From Pseudomonas graminis (GTDB lineage Bacteria; Pseudomonadota; Gammaproteobacteria; Pseudomonadales; Pseudomonadaceae): 64,000 bases of DNA. Below, piece by piece: positions 54,253 through 62,715 of this stretch (position 1 is its first letter; each line of letters opens with the position of its first letter). The position numbers were made by a program, and so were the translations under genes. The notes under the pieces were generated by a model. It was not told the origin of the DNA. It worked only from the letters and a program-made list of their open reading frames with translations, and did not search any database. The stretch covers positions 4,106,501 through 4,170,500 of the forward strand of contig NZ_CP053746.1 of assembly GCF_013201545.1 (NCBI RefSeq), in the 5' to 3' direction.

Positions 54253-54915
54253 ATGAATTATCAGCTGAATTTTGCAGCAGTCTGGCGGGATTTCCCCAGT
54301 CTGCTGGCAGGGCTGGGGCTCGGCCTGGAACTGGCCCTGATCTCCATCGCCATCGGTTGCGTCATCGGCATGCTGGCCGCGTTCGCGATGCTGTCCCGCT
54401 ACCGCGCCCTGCGTATCGTGGCGTCGATTTACGTCACCGTGGTGCGCAACACGCCGATTCTGGTGCTGATCCTGCTCATCTACTTCGCCTTGCCAGGGCT
54501 TGGCATTCGTCTGGACAAGATCCCGTCGTTCATCATCACCCTGTCGCTGTATGCAGGGGCGTACCTGACCGAAGTGTTCCGCGCAGGTCTGTTGAGCATT
54601 CACAAGGGCCAGCGCGAAGCAGGGCTGGCGATCGGCCTCGGCGAATGGCAGGTGCGTGCGTACATCGTCGTTCCGGTCATGTTGCGCAACGTGCTGCCGG
54701 CGCTGTCGAACAACTTCATCTCGCTGTTCAAGGACACGTCGCTGGCCGCCGCCATCGCGGTGCCGGAACTGACCTATTACGCGCGCAAGATCAACGTCGA
54801 GAGCTACCGGGTGATTGAAACCTGGCTGGTGACCACGGCGCTGTACGTCGCGGCCTGTTACCTCATCGCCATGCTGCTGCGTTACCTCGAGCAGCGCCTG
54901 GCGATTCGCCGCTAG
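54253..54915 (+). CDS. Amino-acid-type ABC transporter permease 1
   Basis: A 220-residue HisMQ-family inner-membrane permease with about five helices. The coupling motif is EAGLAIGLGEWQVRAYIVVPVMLRNVLPALSN, with VVRNTPILVLILLIYFALP earlier. It is followed after 12 bp by the second permease; the two should form a heterodimer. Confidence 0.92.
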   Translation: MNYQLNFAAVWRDFPSLLAGLGLGLELALISIAIGCVIGMLAAFAMLSRYRALRIVASIYVTVVRNTPILVLILLIYFALPGLGIRLDKIPSFIITLSLYAGAYLTEVFRAGLLSIHKGQREAGLAIGLGEWQVRAYIVVPVMLRNVLPALSNNFISLFKDTSLAAAIAVPELTYYARKINVESYRVIETWLVTTALYVAACYLIAMLLRYLEQRLAIRR

Positions 54916-54927
54916 GAGGCCCGCACC

Positions 54928-55590
54928 ATGTACGAACAACCCAGTTGGTTGCATGAATTGTGGACTGCCCGGGAAGCGCTGTGGGCGGGGTTTCTCACCA
55001 GCGTGCAGTGCGCCGGCCTTGCGATCGTGTTCGGCACGGTGATCGGCGTGTTTGCCGGGCTGATCCTGACCTACGGCAAATGGTGGGCACGCCTGCCGTT
55101 TCGCGCCTACGTCGACCTGATCCGCGGCACCCCCGTGTTTGTTTTGGTGCTGGCCTGCTTCTATATGGCGCCGGCGCTGGGCTGGCAGATCGGCGCGTTC
55201 CAGGCCGGTGCGCTGGGGCTGACGCTTTTTTGCGGTTCTCACGTCGCCGAGATCGTGCGCGGTGCCTTGCAGGCCATCCCGCGCGGGCAGCTGGAAGCCG
55301 GCAAGGCCATCGGCCTGACGTTTCCCCAGTCCCTCAGTTATGTGCTGTTGCCTCAAGCGCTGCGGCAGATATTGCCGACCTGGGTCAATTCGTCGACGGA
55401 GATCGTCAAGGCCTCGACGTTGCTCTCGGTGATCGGCGTGGCCGAGCTGCTGCTCAGCACCCAGCAGGTCATCGCGCGCAACTTCATGACCCTCGAGTTT
55501 TACCTGTTCGCCGGCTTTCTCTTCTTCGTCATCAACTACGCCATCGAGCTTCTTGGGCGGCAAATCGAAAAACGGGTGGCCTTGCCATGA
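54928..55590 (+). CDS. Amino-acid-type ABC transporter permease 2
   Basis: A 220-residue HisMQ-family permease. The motifs [23 protein letters not shown] and [32 protein letters not shown] are intact. AGGAGG lies before the ATG. Its stop overlaps the ATPase start (ATGA). Confidence 0.92.
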   Translation: MYEQPSWLHELWTAREALWAGFLTSVQCAGLAIVFGTVIGVFAGLILTYGKWWARLPFRAYVDLIRGTPVFVLVLACFYMAPALGWQIGAFQAGALGLTLFCGSHVAEIVRGALQAIPRGQLEAGKAIGLTFPQSLSYVLLPQALRQILPTWVNSSTEIVKASTLLSVIGVAELLLSTQQVIARNFMTLEFYLFAGFLFFVINYAIELLGRQIEKRVALP

Positions 55591-56378
55591 CACAGACTCA
55601 AACCGCACCTGCCGCCCCGGCTCTGTTGAGCATCGAAGGGCTGCACAAATCCTATGGCCCGGTTGAAGTCCTCAAGGGCGTCGACCTGAAGATGAACAAG
55701 GGCAACGTGGTCACCTTGATCGGCTCCAGCGGCTCGGGCAAGACTACGCTGCTGCGTTGCGTCAACTTGCTGGAAGAGTTTCAGGGCGGGCACATTCGTC
55801 TCGAAGGCCAGGACATTGGCTACAGCGACGTCAGTGGCAAGCGCGTGCGTCATCCGGAAAAGCTCATCGCCCAGCACCGGGCGATGACCGGCATGGCGTT
55901 TCAGCAGTTCAACCTGTTCCCGCACCTGACCGCGCTGCAGAACGTCACCCTCGGCTTGCTCAAAGTGAAGAAGCTGCCCAAGGATCAGGCCATCGCGCTG
56001 GCCGAAAAGTGGCTGGAGCGCGTCGGCCTGCTGGAGCGGCGCAATCACTTTCCCGGCCAGCTGTCCGGCGGCCAGCAGCAGCGCGTGGCGATTGCCCGCG
56101 CCATTGCCATGAACCCGAGCCTGATGCTGTTCGACGAGGTCACGTCCGCGCTGGACCCCGAGCTGGTCGGTGAGGTGCTCAGCGTGATCAAGGGCCTGGC
56201 CGAAGAGGGCATGACCATGTTGCTGGTGACCCACGAGATGCGCTTCGCCTACGAGGTGTCCGATCAGATCGTCTTCATGAACCAGGGGCGCATCGAAGAA
56301 CAGGGCCCGCCCAAGGCATTATTCGAACAACCCAAGTCAGCGCGTCTGGCTGAATTCCTCAAGAACATTCGTTTTTAA
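55587..56378 (+). CDS. Amino-acid-type ABC transporter ATPase
   Basis: A 263-residue ATPase of the GlnQ/HisP group. Walker A is GSSGSGKTT near residue 44, the Q-loop [12 protein letters not shown], the signature [15 protein letters not shown], and Walker [15 protein letters not shown] (Val replaces the usual Pro after Glu). It powers the two permeases just upstream and its start overlaps the second permease stop. Confidence 0.93.
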   Translation: MTQTQTAPAAPALLSIEGLHKSYGPVEVLKGVDLKMNKGNVVTLIGSSGSGKTTLLRCVNLLEEFQGGHIRLEGQDIGYSDVSGKRVRHPEKLIAQHRAMTGMAFQQFNLFPHLTALQNVTLGLLKVKKLPKDQAIALAEKWLERVGLLERRNHFPGQLSGGQQQRVAIARAIAMNPSLMLFDEVTSALDPELVGEVLSVIKGLAEEGMTMLLVTHEMRFAYEVSDQIVFMNQGRIEEQGPPKALFEQPKSARLAEFLKNIRF

Positions 56379-56402
56379 GACGCTCAATCAAAGGAGATTT
56401 TC

Positions 56403-56789
56403 ATGAGCATTACTCGTTACGGTGCCGGCAGTACCGCAGGTGGCGGTCAGCCACGTCCTTTCGCCCGCGCCGTTGAAGCCGATGGCTGGCTGCATGTGTC
56501 GGGTCAGGTTCCGGCCGAAAACGGTGAGATCATCAACGGCGGGATCGTCGAGCAGACCCACAAGACCATGCAGAACCTGGTAGCGATCCTGACCGAAGCC
56601 GGCTATGGCCTGGAAGACGTCGTGCGCGTCGGCGTGTGGCTGGAAGACCCGCGTGATTTCTGGAGCTTCAACAAGGTCTTCGGCGAGTACTTTTCCCCGG
56701 AACACGCCCCGGCCCGCGCCTGTGTACAGGCCAACATGATGGTCGACTGCAAGGTTGAGATCGATTGCATTGCCTATAAGCGCAAGTGA
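56403..56789 (+). CDS. RidA/YjgF family enamine/imine deaminase
   Basis: A 128-residue RidA-superfamily protein. These hydrolyse reactive enamine/imine intermediates released by PLP-dependent dehydratases. The conserved region VRVGVWLEDPRDFWSFNKVFGEYF and the PARACVQANMMVDCKVEIDCIA C terminus are visible, including the Arg expected to hold the substrate carboxylate. A role cleaning up after the PLP dehydratase encoded downstream fits well. AAAGGAG precedes the ATG. Confidence 0.9.
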   Translation: MSITRYGAGSTAGGGQPRPFARAVEADGWLHVSGQVPAENGEIINGGIVEQTHKTMQNLVAILTEAGYGLEDVVRVGVWLEDPRDFWSFNKVFGEYFSPEHAPARACVQANMMVDCKVEIDCIAYKRK

Positions 56790-56799
56790 GGCGAGCGGT

Positions 56800-56876
56800 A
56801 AGCTTTAAGCTGCAAGCTGCAAGTCGATACAGCGGTGATCGAACGCTTGCCGCTTGAAGCTTGCCGCTTGAAACTT
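56800..56876. repeat. AAGCTGC/GCCGCTT heptamer-type inverted repeat
   Basis: AAGCTTTAAGCTGCAAGCTGCAAG (56800-56823) and the loosely inverted CTTGCCGCTTGAAGCTTGCCGCTTGAA (56847-56873). It is made of repeated 7-base steps and lies between the RidA and IclR genes, inside the presumed operon. Confidence 0.72.
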
Positions 56877-56899
56877 CCTTATGGCCTGGAGCCGCTCTT

Positions 56900-57661
56900 A
56901 TGACCGAAGACATCAAACGCCGGGCCCGTGGTTTAGACCGAGCGTTCGATATTCTCGATTTTCTCAAGGAAACCGGCACGCCGATGCGGCCCAACGAGAT
57001 CGCCAGCGGCATCGGCAGCCCGAAATCGACGGTGTATGAGCTGGTCAGTTCGCTGCTGGAGCGGCGCATCCTCGAAACCGTCGGCAAGGACGGCCACGTG
57101 TACCTGGGCCGGCAGCTGTACTTCCTCGGGCAGGCGCATCTGCGTCATTTCGACTTCACCCGCGAGGCCGAAGTCAGCCTGGGTGAGATCGTCGAGCAGA
57201 CCCGGGAAACCGCCCAGATGTGCCTGCTCAATGGCCGCAAATACACCGTCGCGCTGATGAAAGAAGGCGCGCGGCATTTTCGTATTTCTTCGGACATCGG
57301 CGAGGACGCGCCGATTCCGTGGACGGCCTCGGGGCGCCTGCTGCTCGGGCACCTCACCGATCAGGCGATCATCGACCTGATCGACGACGAGGATTTCATC
57401 CTTCCAGATGGCAAGCGCCTGCCCATCGAGACGTTTCTCGCCGAGATCCGCAAGGCCCACGACGAAGGCTTCTTTTCCTTCGACAGCATCGCCGACACCT
57501 TCACCCACTGCTTCGCCGCGCCGGTGCGGGACAAGCAGGGCATCTGCATCGCAACCCTGTGCATTGTCGCCCCGCGCGCCGATGCCACTGCCCATTACGA
57601 TCATTACCGGCGCGTGTTGATCGACAGCGCCAACGGCCTGGCTCGGCGCGTCATCGAATAG
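56900..57661 (+). CDS. IclR-family transcriptional regulator
   Basis: A 253-residue IclR regulator. The N-terminal winged helix (RAFDILDFLKETGTPMRPNEIASGIGSPKSTVYELVSSLLERRIL) precedes the GAF-like effector domain (WTASGRLLLGHL, FDSIADTFTHCFAAPVRD). It probably controls the surrounding operon through the palindrome at 53287-53302. GGAG lies eight bases before ATG 56900. Confidence 0.9.
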   Translation: MTEDIKRRARGLDRAFDILDFLKETGTPMRPNEIASGIGSPKSTVYELVSSLLERRILETVGKDGHVYLGRQLYFLGQAHLRHFDFTREAEVSLGEIVEQTRETAQMCLLNGRKYTVALMKEGARHFRISSDIGEDAPIPWTASGRLLLGHLTDQAIIDLIDDEDFILPDGKRLPIETFLAEIRKAHDEGFFSFDSIADTFTHCFAAPVRDKQGICIATLCIVAPRADATAHYDHYRRVLIDSANGLARRVIE

Positions 57662-57706
57662 CGTCGGCCTTACGTACACTCGAACAAAAAATTCAGGAGA
57701 ACAGAG

Positions 57707-58912
57707 ATGAGCATTGCCGCGATTGAAAAAGGCGCCACGCAACCCGGCGATCACCTGGTGCGCGATGTCAGCCTGCCCGCGCTGGTGATCCACGACACGG
57801 CGCTGGAGCACAACCTGCGCTGGATGCAGAAGTTCGTCAGCGACAGCGGCGCCGAGCTCGCGCCCCACGGCAAGACCAGCATGGTCCCGGCGTTGTTTCT
57901 GCGGCAGTTGCAGCACGGCGCGTGGGGCATGACCCTGGCGACTGCCGTGCAGACCCGCGCGGCTTACGCCCACGGCGTGCGTCGGGTGCTGATGGCCAAT
58001 CAACTGGTCGGCGCGCCGAACATGGCAATCATCGCCGAGATGCTCACTGACTCCATGTTCGACTTTCACTGCATGGTCGATCACCCGGACAACGTCAAGG
58101 CGCTGGGCGAGTTCTTCGCCGCCAAGGGCCTGAACCTGAATGTGATGATCGAGTACGGCGTGGTCGGTGGACGTTGCGGTTGCCGCAGCGAAGCCGAGGT
58201 CATGGCCCTGGCCGACGCGATTGCTGCACAACCGGCGCTGAAGCTGACTGGCATCGAGGGCTACGAGGGCGTGATTCATGGCGACCAGGCGGTGAGCGGC
58301 ATTCGTGCGTTCGCCACGTCGCTGGTGCGGCTGGCCGTGACCCTGCAAAACAAGGGCGCTTTCGCCCTGGATCGCCCGATCGTCACCGCCTCGGGTTCGG
58401 CCTGGTACGACCTGATCGCCGAAGAATTCGACAAACAGCAGGTGCGCGAGCGTTTCCTGAGCGTGTTGCGGCCCGGCAGTTACGTGGTCCACGACCACGG
58501 CATCTACAAAGACGCGCAGTGCTGCGTGCTCGACCGTCGCCACGACCTGAGCGAAGGTTTGCGTCCGGCGATGGAAGTCTGGGCCCACGTGCAATCGATG
58601 CCGGAGCCGGGCTTTGCGGTGATCGCCATGGGCAAGCGCGACGTGGCGTTCGATGCCGGCATGCCTAACCCCATCAAGCGTTATGCGCCAGGCGTGGTAC
58701 CGGCGAGTGGCGAGGACGTCAGCGCTTGCACCGTCACAGCGGTAATGGACCAACACGCGTTCATGACCGTGGCGCCGGGCTGCGAGTTGAAGGTCGGCGA
58801 TATCATTTCGTTCGGCACCTCGCACCCGTGCCTGACCTTCGACAAATGGCGCACGGGGTGCCTGGTGGGTGATGATCTGTGCGTCATCGAATCCTTCGAT
58901 ACCTGCTTCTGA
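57707..58912 (+). CDS. Fold-type III PLP enzyme, probable D-glucosaminate dehydratase (D-threonine aldolase/D-serine dehydratase-like)
   Basis: A 401-residue alanine-racemase-fold PLP enzyme. Lys56 in LAPHGKTSM should bind PLP, GVVGGRCGCRS and GIEGYEG line the cofactor site, and the C-terminal GTSHPCLTFDKW carries the His/Cys metal ligands of the D-serine dehydratase/D-threonine aldolase group. D-glucosaminate dehydratase of Pseudomonas belongs to this class, and the KDG kinase encoded 12 bp downstream would use its product, so that activity is favoured. A plain D-amino acid deaminase or aldolase is the alternative. Confidence 0.85.
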   Translation: MSIAAIEKGATQPGDHLVRDVSLPALVIHDTALEHNLRWMQKFVSDSGAELAPHGKTSMVPALFLRQLQHGAWGMTLATAVQTRAAYAHGVRRVLMANQLVGAPNMAIIAEMLTDSMFDFHCMVDHPDNVKALGEFFAAKGLNLNVMIEYGVVGGRCGCRSEAEVMALADAIAAQPALKLTGIEGYEGVIHGDQAVSGIRAFATSLVRLAVTLQNKGAFALDRPIVTASGSAWYDLIAEEFDKQQVRERFLSVLRPGSYVVHDHGIYKDAQCCVLDRRHDLSEGLRPAMEVWAHVQSMPEPGFAVIAMGKRDVAFDAGMPNPIKRYAPGVVPASGEDVSACTVTAVMDQHAFMTVAPGCELKVGDIISFGTSHPCLTFDKWRTGCLVGDDLCVIESFDTCF

Positions 58913-58924
58913 CAGGAGTCTGCG

Positions 58925-59866
58925 ATGAGTGAAATGGTCAGTCACAGCTACCCGCGCGTCGCCTTGATCGGCGAATGCATGATCGAGTTGCAACAGCACG
59001 CCAACGGCACGCTCAAGCAGAGCTTCGGCGGCGACACGCTGAACACGGCGGTGTACCTGTCGCGCCTATTGGGTTCGGCGGCGCAGGTGGATTACGTCAC
59101 GGCGCTGGGCGACGACAGTTTCAGCGACGCCATGTGCCAGGTCTGGACCGATGAGGGCATTGGTCTGAGTCGGGTACAGCGTCTGCCGGGGCGGCTGCCG
59201 GGTCTGTATTGCATTCAGACCGATGCCAGCGGCGAGCGGCGTTTCCTGTATTGGCGCAACGAGGCGGCGGTGCGCGAATGCTTCACCACGCCAGCGGCCG
59301 AGCCGGTGCTGGCCGCGCTGCCGGATTACGACGTGCTGTATTTCAGCGGCATCACCCTGGCGGTGCTGGGTGAAACGGGCAGGGCGCGGCTGCTCTCGAC
59401 CCTCGGCGATGCCCGCGACCGTGGCGCCCGGGTGGTGTTTGACAACAACTACCGGCCGCGCTTGTGGCGCAGCGTCGAGCAGGCGCGCCAGGCTTATCGC
59501 GCGGTGATGCACGAAGTGGACCTGGCGTTGTTGACCGAGGAGGACGAGCAGGCACTGTTCGATTACAGCGACGGCGAGCAGATTCTACAGACCTATCGGG
59601 CCATGGGCGTCAGCGAGGTGGTGGTCAAGCGCGGCGCGCAGAGCTGTCTTGTGAGTGTCGATGATCGGCGTTATGAGGTGCCTGCGCATACCGTGCAGAA
59701 AGTCATCGACACCACGGCGGCGGGGGATTCGTTCAGCGCGGCGTATCTGGCTCGGCGTCTGCGCGGCGGCAGTCCAAAAGATGCGGCCGACGCCGGGCAT
59801 CAGTTGGCGAGCCTGGTGATTCAGCACCCGGGGGCGTTGATCCCGAGGAGTGTGATGCCAGTTTGA
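58925..59866 (+). CDS. kdgK: 2-keto-3-deoxygluconate kinase (PfkB family)
   Basis: A 313-residue PfkB-family kinase. The start IGECMIELQQHANGTLKQSFGGDTLNTAVYLSRL and the catalytic DTTAAGDSFSAAYLARRL match KDG kinases, which make KDPG for the Entner-Doudoroff aldolase. AGGAG precedes ATG 58925. Its place behind the PLP dehydratase indicates that the pathway ends in KDG; it could also serve KDG from the uxuA pathway. Confidence 0.9.
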   Translation: MSEMVSHSYPRVALIGECMIELQQHANGTLKQSFGGDTLNTAVYLSRLLGSAAQVDYVTALGDDSFSDAMCQVWTDEGIGLSRVQRLPGRLPGLYCIQTDASGERRFLYWRNEAAVRECFTTPAAEPVLAALPDYDVLYFSGITLAVLGETGRARLLSTLGDARDRGARVVFDNNYRPRLWRSVEQARQAYRAVMHEVDLALLTEEDEQALFDYSDGEQILQTYRAMGVSEVVVKRGAQSCLVSVDDRRYEVPAHTVQKVIDTTAAGDSFSAAYLARRLRGGSPKDAADAGHQLASLVIQHPGALIPRSVMPV

Positions 59867-59885
59867 GCGGGGCCGAGAACTCTGC

Positions 59886-60053
59886 GTAGGACCGGCTTTA
59901 GCCGGGAAGGCGTCGCGCGTCACACCGCGAAATCGAGGGTGCGCATTCGGGCCTCTTCCCGGCTGAAGCCGGTCCCACTAAAGAATCGCGCGCGTTCAGT
60001 GGCACTGGCTGAAGGAATGCGGACCCCTTTAGGACCGGCTTTAGCCGGGAAGG
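59886..60053. repeat. Three REP elements
   Basis: GTAGGACCGGCTTTAGCCGGGAAGG (59886-59910), CTTCCCGGCTGAAGCCGGTCCCACT (59955-59979) and TTAGGACCGGCTTTAGCCGGGAAGG (60029-60053), alternating in orientation. Confidence 0.85.
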
Positions 60054-60091
60054 GGTCAATATGGCCACCACACAAATCAAGCTACAGCCCG

Positions 60092-60367
60092 TCAATCCCG
60101 ATAGAACACCTGCACCAGGTGATACCCGAACTTGCTTTTGACCGGCCCGTGCACGGTCCGCAGCGGCTTTTTGAAGATCACCTGATCGATCGCGCCGACC
60201 ATCTGGCCCGGGCGCACCTCACCCAAATCGCCGCCGCGCTTGCCGCTCGGGCAGGTCGAATACTTCTTCGCCAGCACGTCAAAGGCCTCGCCTTTGGCAA
60301 TGCGCTGCTTCAGTTGCTCGGCTTCTTCAGCGGTCTTGACCAGAATATGGCGGGCTTGGGCTTTCAT
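60092..60367 (-). CDS. ppiC: Parvulin-type peptidyl-prolyl isomerase (PpiC)
   Basis: A 91-residue single-domain parvulin. It opens MKAQARHILVKTAEEAEQL and has the family segments YSTCPSGKRGGDLGEVRPGQMV and GPVKSKFGYHLVQV. It is the size of E. coli PpiC, cytoplasmic, with no signal peptide. ATG 60367 is used; the frame remains open for a further 82 codons without a ribosome site. Divergent from the pilus ATPase gene. Confidence 0.93.
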   Translation of the reverse strand: MKAQARHILVKTAEEAEQLKQRIAKGEAFDVLAKKYSTCPSGKRGGDLGEVRPGQMVGAIDQVIFKKPLRTVHGPVKSKFGYHLVQVFYRD

Positions 60368-60578
60368 GATGGTCCGGACGTCTCGATAAAAAAGCCGCGC
60401 ATTATGCCTTTGCTGCGCGATTTCGGGTAATTTCCCACACCTTGGCCGGACGAACGTGTAAATCGGCACTGAGACACGCCCGACCCGGCCAGTCAAACAG
60501 CCCGAACGTTGAAACCGGCCGAAGGTCGACACACTGTAGGCCTGCAGTCTCCTCAAACCTCTTGTGCGGTGTTGCCTT

Positions 60579-61745
60579 ATGGATTTTCCGGCGTTGTTGA
60601 AGGTGCTTGCCACCCAGGATGGATCGGACCTTTATCTGTCCACGGGCGCGCCCCCCTGCGCCAAGTTCAACGGCGTGCTCAAGCCGCTGGGCACGGAAGC
60701 GCTCAAGCCCGGTGACGTCGCAGTGATTGCCAACAGCATCATGGACGCCGAGCAGCGCGTGGATTTCGAACGCGAGCTGGAAATGAACCTGGCCTTTTCC
60801 CTGTCTGGTGTCGGGCGTTTCCGGATCAACATCTTCAAGCAGCGCAACGAAGTGTCGATCGTGGCGCGCAACATCAAGCTCGACATCCCCAAATTCGAAG
60901 ACCTGCATCTGCCGCCGATCCTGCTCGACGTGATCATGGAGAAGCACGGTCTGGTGCTGTTCGTTGGCGCCACCGGTTCAGGTAAGTCCACCTCGCTGGC
61001 GGCTTTGATCGATCATCGCAATCGCCACGCCAGCGGCCACATCATCACCATCGAAGACCCGGTGGAGTTCATCCATAAGCACAAGCGATCGATCATCAAT
61101 CAGCGCGAAGTGGGCGTCGACACCCGGAGCTTTCACGCGGCCCTGAAGAACACCCTGCGTCAGGCGCCGGACGTGATTCTGATCGGCGAGATCCGCGACC
61201 GCGAGACCATGGAACACGCCTTGGCGTTTGCCGACACCGGCCACCTGGCGATCTCAACGCTGCACGCCAACAACGCCAACCAGGCGCTGGACCGCATCAT
61301 CAATTTCTTCCCCGAAGAGCGCCGCCCGCAGTTGCTGCATGATCTGGGCAACAACCTCAAGGCGTTCGTCTCCCAGCGGCTGGTCAAGACCACCGACGGC
61401 AAGCGCCGCGCGGCCGTGGAGGTGATGCTCGGCACGCCGACCATTCGCGACCTGATCCACCGCAATGAGCTGACCGAGCTCAAGGGCATCATGGAGAAGT
61501 CCACCAACCTCGGCATGCAGACCTTCGACAACGCGCTGTATGACTTGGCGGTGGAGGGTGCGATCACCGAAGACGAGGCCTTGAAGAACGCCGACTCGGC
61601 CAACAACGTGCGCCTGCGCTTGAAATTGCACAGCGAGGACGGGCCGTCGACCATCGCTACGGCGCCGCGCGCGCCCCAGCCGGCCGCGCAGGTGGACGTC
61701 AAAGATTGGGGGCTGGTGGACGAGCGGGACGAGCCGGGGAGTTGA
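60579..61745 (+). CDS. PilT/PilU family type IV pilus retraction ATPase
   Basis: A 388-residue secretion ATPase of the PilT/PilU group. Walker A GATGSGKST is at 130-138, then the Asp box TIEDPVEFIH, Walker B ILIGEIRDRET and the His box GHLAISTLHANNA. The length and start (MDFPALLKVLATQDGSDLYL) are closest to PilU, the accessory retraction ATPase, but no pilT is adjacent. ATG 60579 has only a weak ribosome site. Divergent from ppiC. Confidence 0.9.
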   Translation: MDFPALLKVLATQDGSDLYLSTGAPPCAKFNGVLKPLGTEALKPGDVAVIANSIMDAEQRVDFERELEMNLAFSLSGVGRFRINIFKQRNEVSIVARNIKLDIPKFEDLHLPPILLDVIMEKHGLVLFVGATGSGKSTSLAALIDHRNRHASGHIITIEDPVEFIHKHKRSIINQREVGVDTRSFHAALKNTLRQAPDVILIGEIRDRETMEHALAFADTGHLAISTLHANNANQALDRIINFFPEERRPQLLHDLGNNLKAFVSQRLVKTTDGKRRAAVEVMLGTPTIRDLIHRNELTELKGIMEKSTNLGMQTFDNALYDLAVEGAITEDEALKNADSANNVRLRLKLHSEDGPSTIATAPRAPQPAAQVDVKDWGLVDERDEPGS

Positions 61746-61784
61746 GGTTTCCGAGGCGATGATTTGCGGTGTCATCACCGACGC

Positions 61785-61921
61785 CTTCCCGGCTAAAGCC
61801 GGTTCCACAAATGTCCGCGTACCATGGTGGGACCGGCTTTAGCCGGGAAGAGGCCGGTTTGAGCACCACACATTTTTGAGGTGTAGCGACAGACGTTTAC
61901 CCGGCTAAAGCCGGTCCTACT
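61785..61921. repeat. Three REP elements
   Basis: CTTCCCGGCTAAAGCCGGTTCCACA (61785-61809), GGTGGGACCGGCTTTAGCCGGGAAG (61826-61850) and ACCCGGCTAAAGCCGGTCCTACT (61899-61921), between two convergent genes. Confidence 0.85.
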
Positions 61922-61934
61922 GGCCTTGCCCCGT

Positions 61935-62705
61935 CTATCGCGCCAACCATCCGCCGTCGATATTCCACGCCGCGCCACGCACCTGTGCCCCGGCTTCGCT
62001 GCACAGAAACAGGGTGAGTTCCCCTAGCTGCGAAGGCGTCACGAATTCCAGCGACGGCTGCTTCTCCGCCAGCAGGTCGTGCTTGGCCTGCTCCACATCA
62101 CCCGTCTGCGCAGCCCGATCATCGATCTGCTTCTGGACAAGCGGCGTCAGCACCCACCCGGGGCAGATGGCGTTGCAGGTGACATTGCTGGCGACCGTCT
62201 CCAGGCCGACCACCTTGGTTAGACCAATGACGCCATGCTTGGCCGCCACGTAGGCCGCCTTGCCCGTCGAACCCACCAGGCCATGGACCGACGCAATGTT
62301 CACGATGCGCCCCCAGCCCTTGGCACGCATGCCCGGCAGGCACAACCGTGTGCTGTGGAACACCGACGACAGGTTGATGGCAATGATCTTGTCCCAGCTC
62401 TCGACGGGGAAGTCCTCCACCGCGTCGACGTGCTGAATCCCCGCGTTGTTGACCAGAATGTCGACGCCGCCGAATTCACGTTCGGCGTAGGCAATCATGT
62501 CGGCGATCTGCGCCACATCACTGACGTCCGCGGGGTGATGACCGACCTTGCCGCCATATTGCTTGACCTGCTCGATCACCGCCGATGCATCGCCGAAACC
62601 GTTGAGCAGCAGATTTGCACCGGCCTTGGCCAGTGTCATCGCGATGCCCAGGCCGATGCCGCTGGTGGAGCCGGTGACCAGTGCGGTTTTGCCTTGCAGA
62701 CTCAT
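61935..62705 (-). CDS. hbdH: 3-hydroxybutyrate dehydrogenase
   Basis: A 256-residue short-chain dehydrogenase oxidising D-3-hydroxybutyrate to acetoacetate. The cofactor motif TGSTSGIGLGIA is at about 11-22, NNAG follows, and the catalytic Ser-Tyr-Lys is in NIASVHGLVGSTGKAAYVAAKHG. The Gln/His/Lys/Trp pattern (GIQHVDAVEDFPVESWDKII) fits the 3-hydroxybutyrate enzyme. GAGG precedes ATG 62705. The GntP permease lies 10 bp upstream in the same operon, as in other Pseudomonas. Confidence 0.92.
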   Translation of the reverse strand: MSLQGKTALVTGSTSGIGLGIAMTLAKAGANLLLNGFGDASAVIEQVKQYGGKVGHHPADVSDVAQIADMIAYAEREFGGVDILVNNAGIQHVDAVEDFPVESWDKIIAINLSSVFHSTRLCLPGMRAKGWGRIVNIASVHGLVGSTGKAAYVAAKHGVIGLTKVVGLETVASNVTCNAICPGWVLTPLVQKQIDDRAAQTGDVEQAKHDLLAEKQPSLEFVTPSQLGELTLFLCSEAGAQVRGAAWNIDGGWLAR

Positions 62706-62715
62706 GTTCAATTCC

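Noticed and set aside
53932..55608. 558-codon minus-strand open frame
   Set aside because: Antisense shadow of the two ABC permease genes, with low-complexity composition.
56933..58999. 688-codon minus-strand open frame
   Set aside because: It lies antisense to the IclR and PLP dehydratase genes, which have clear family motifs; the translation has no recognisable domain.
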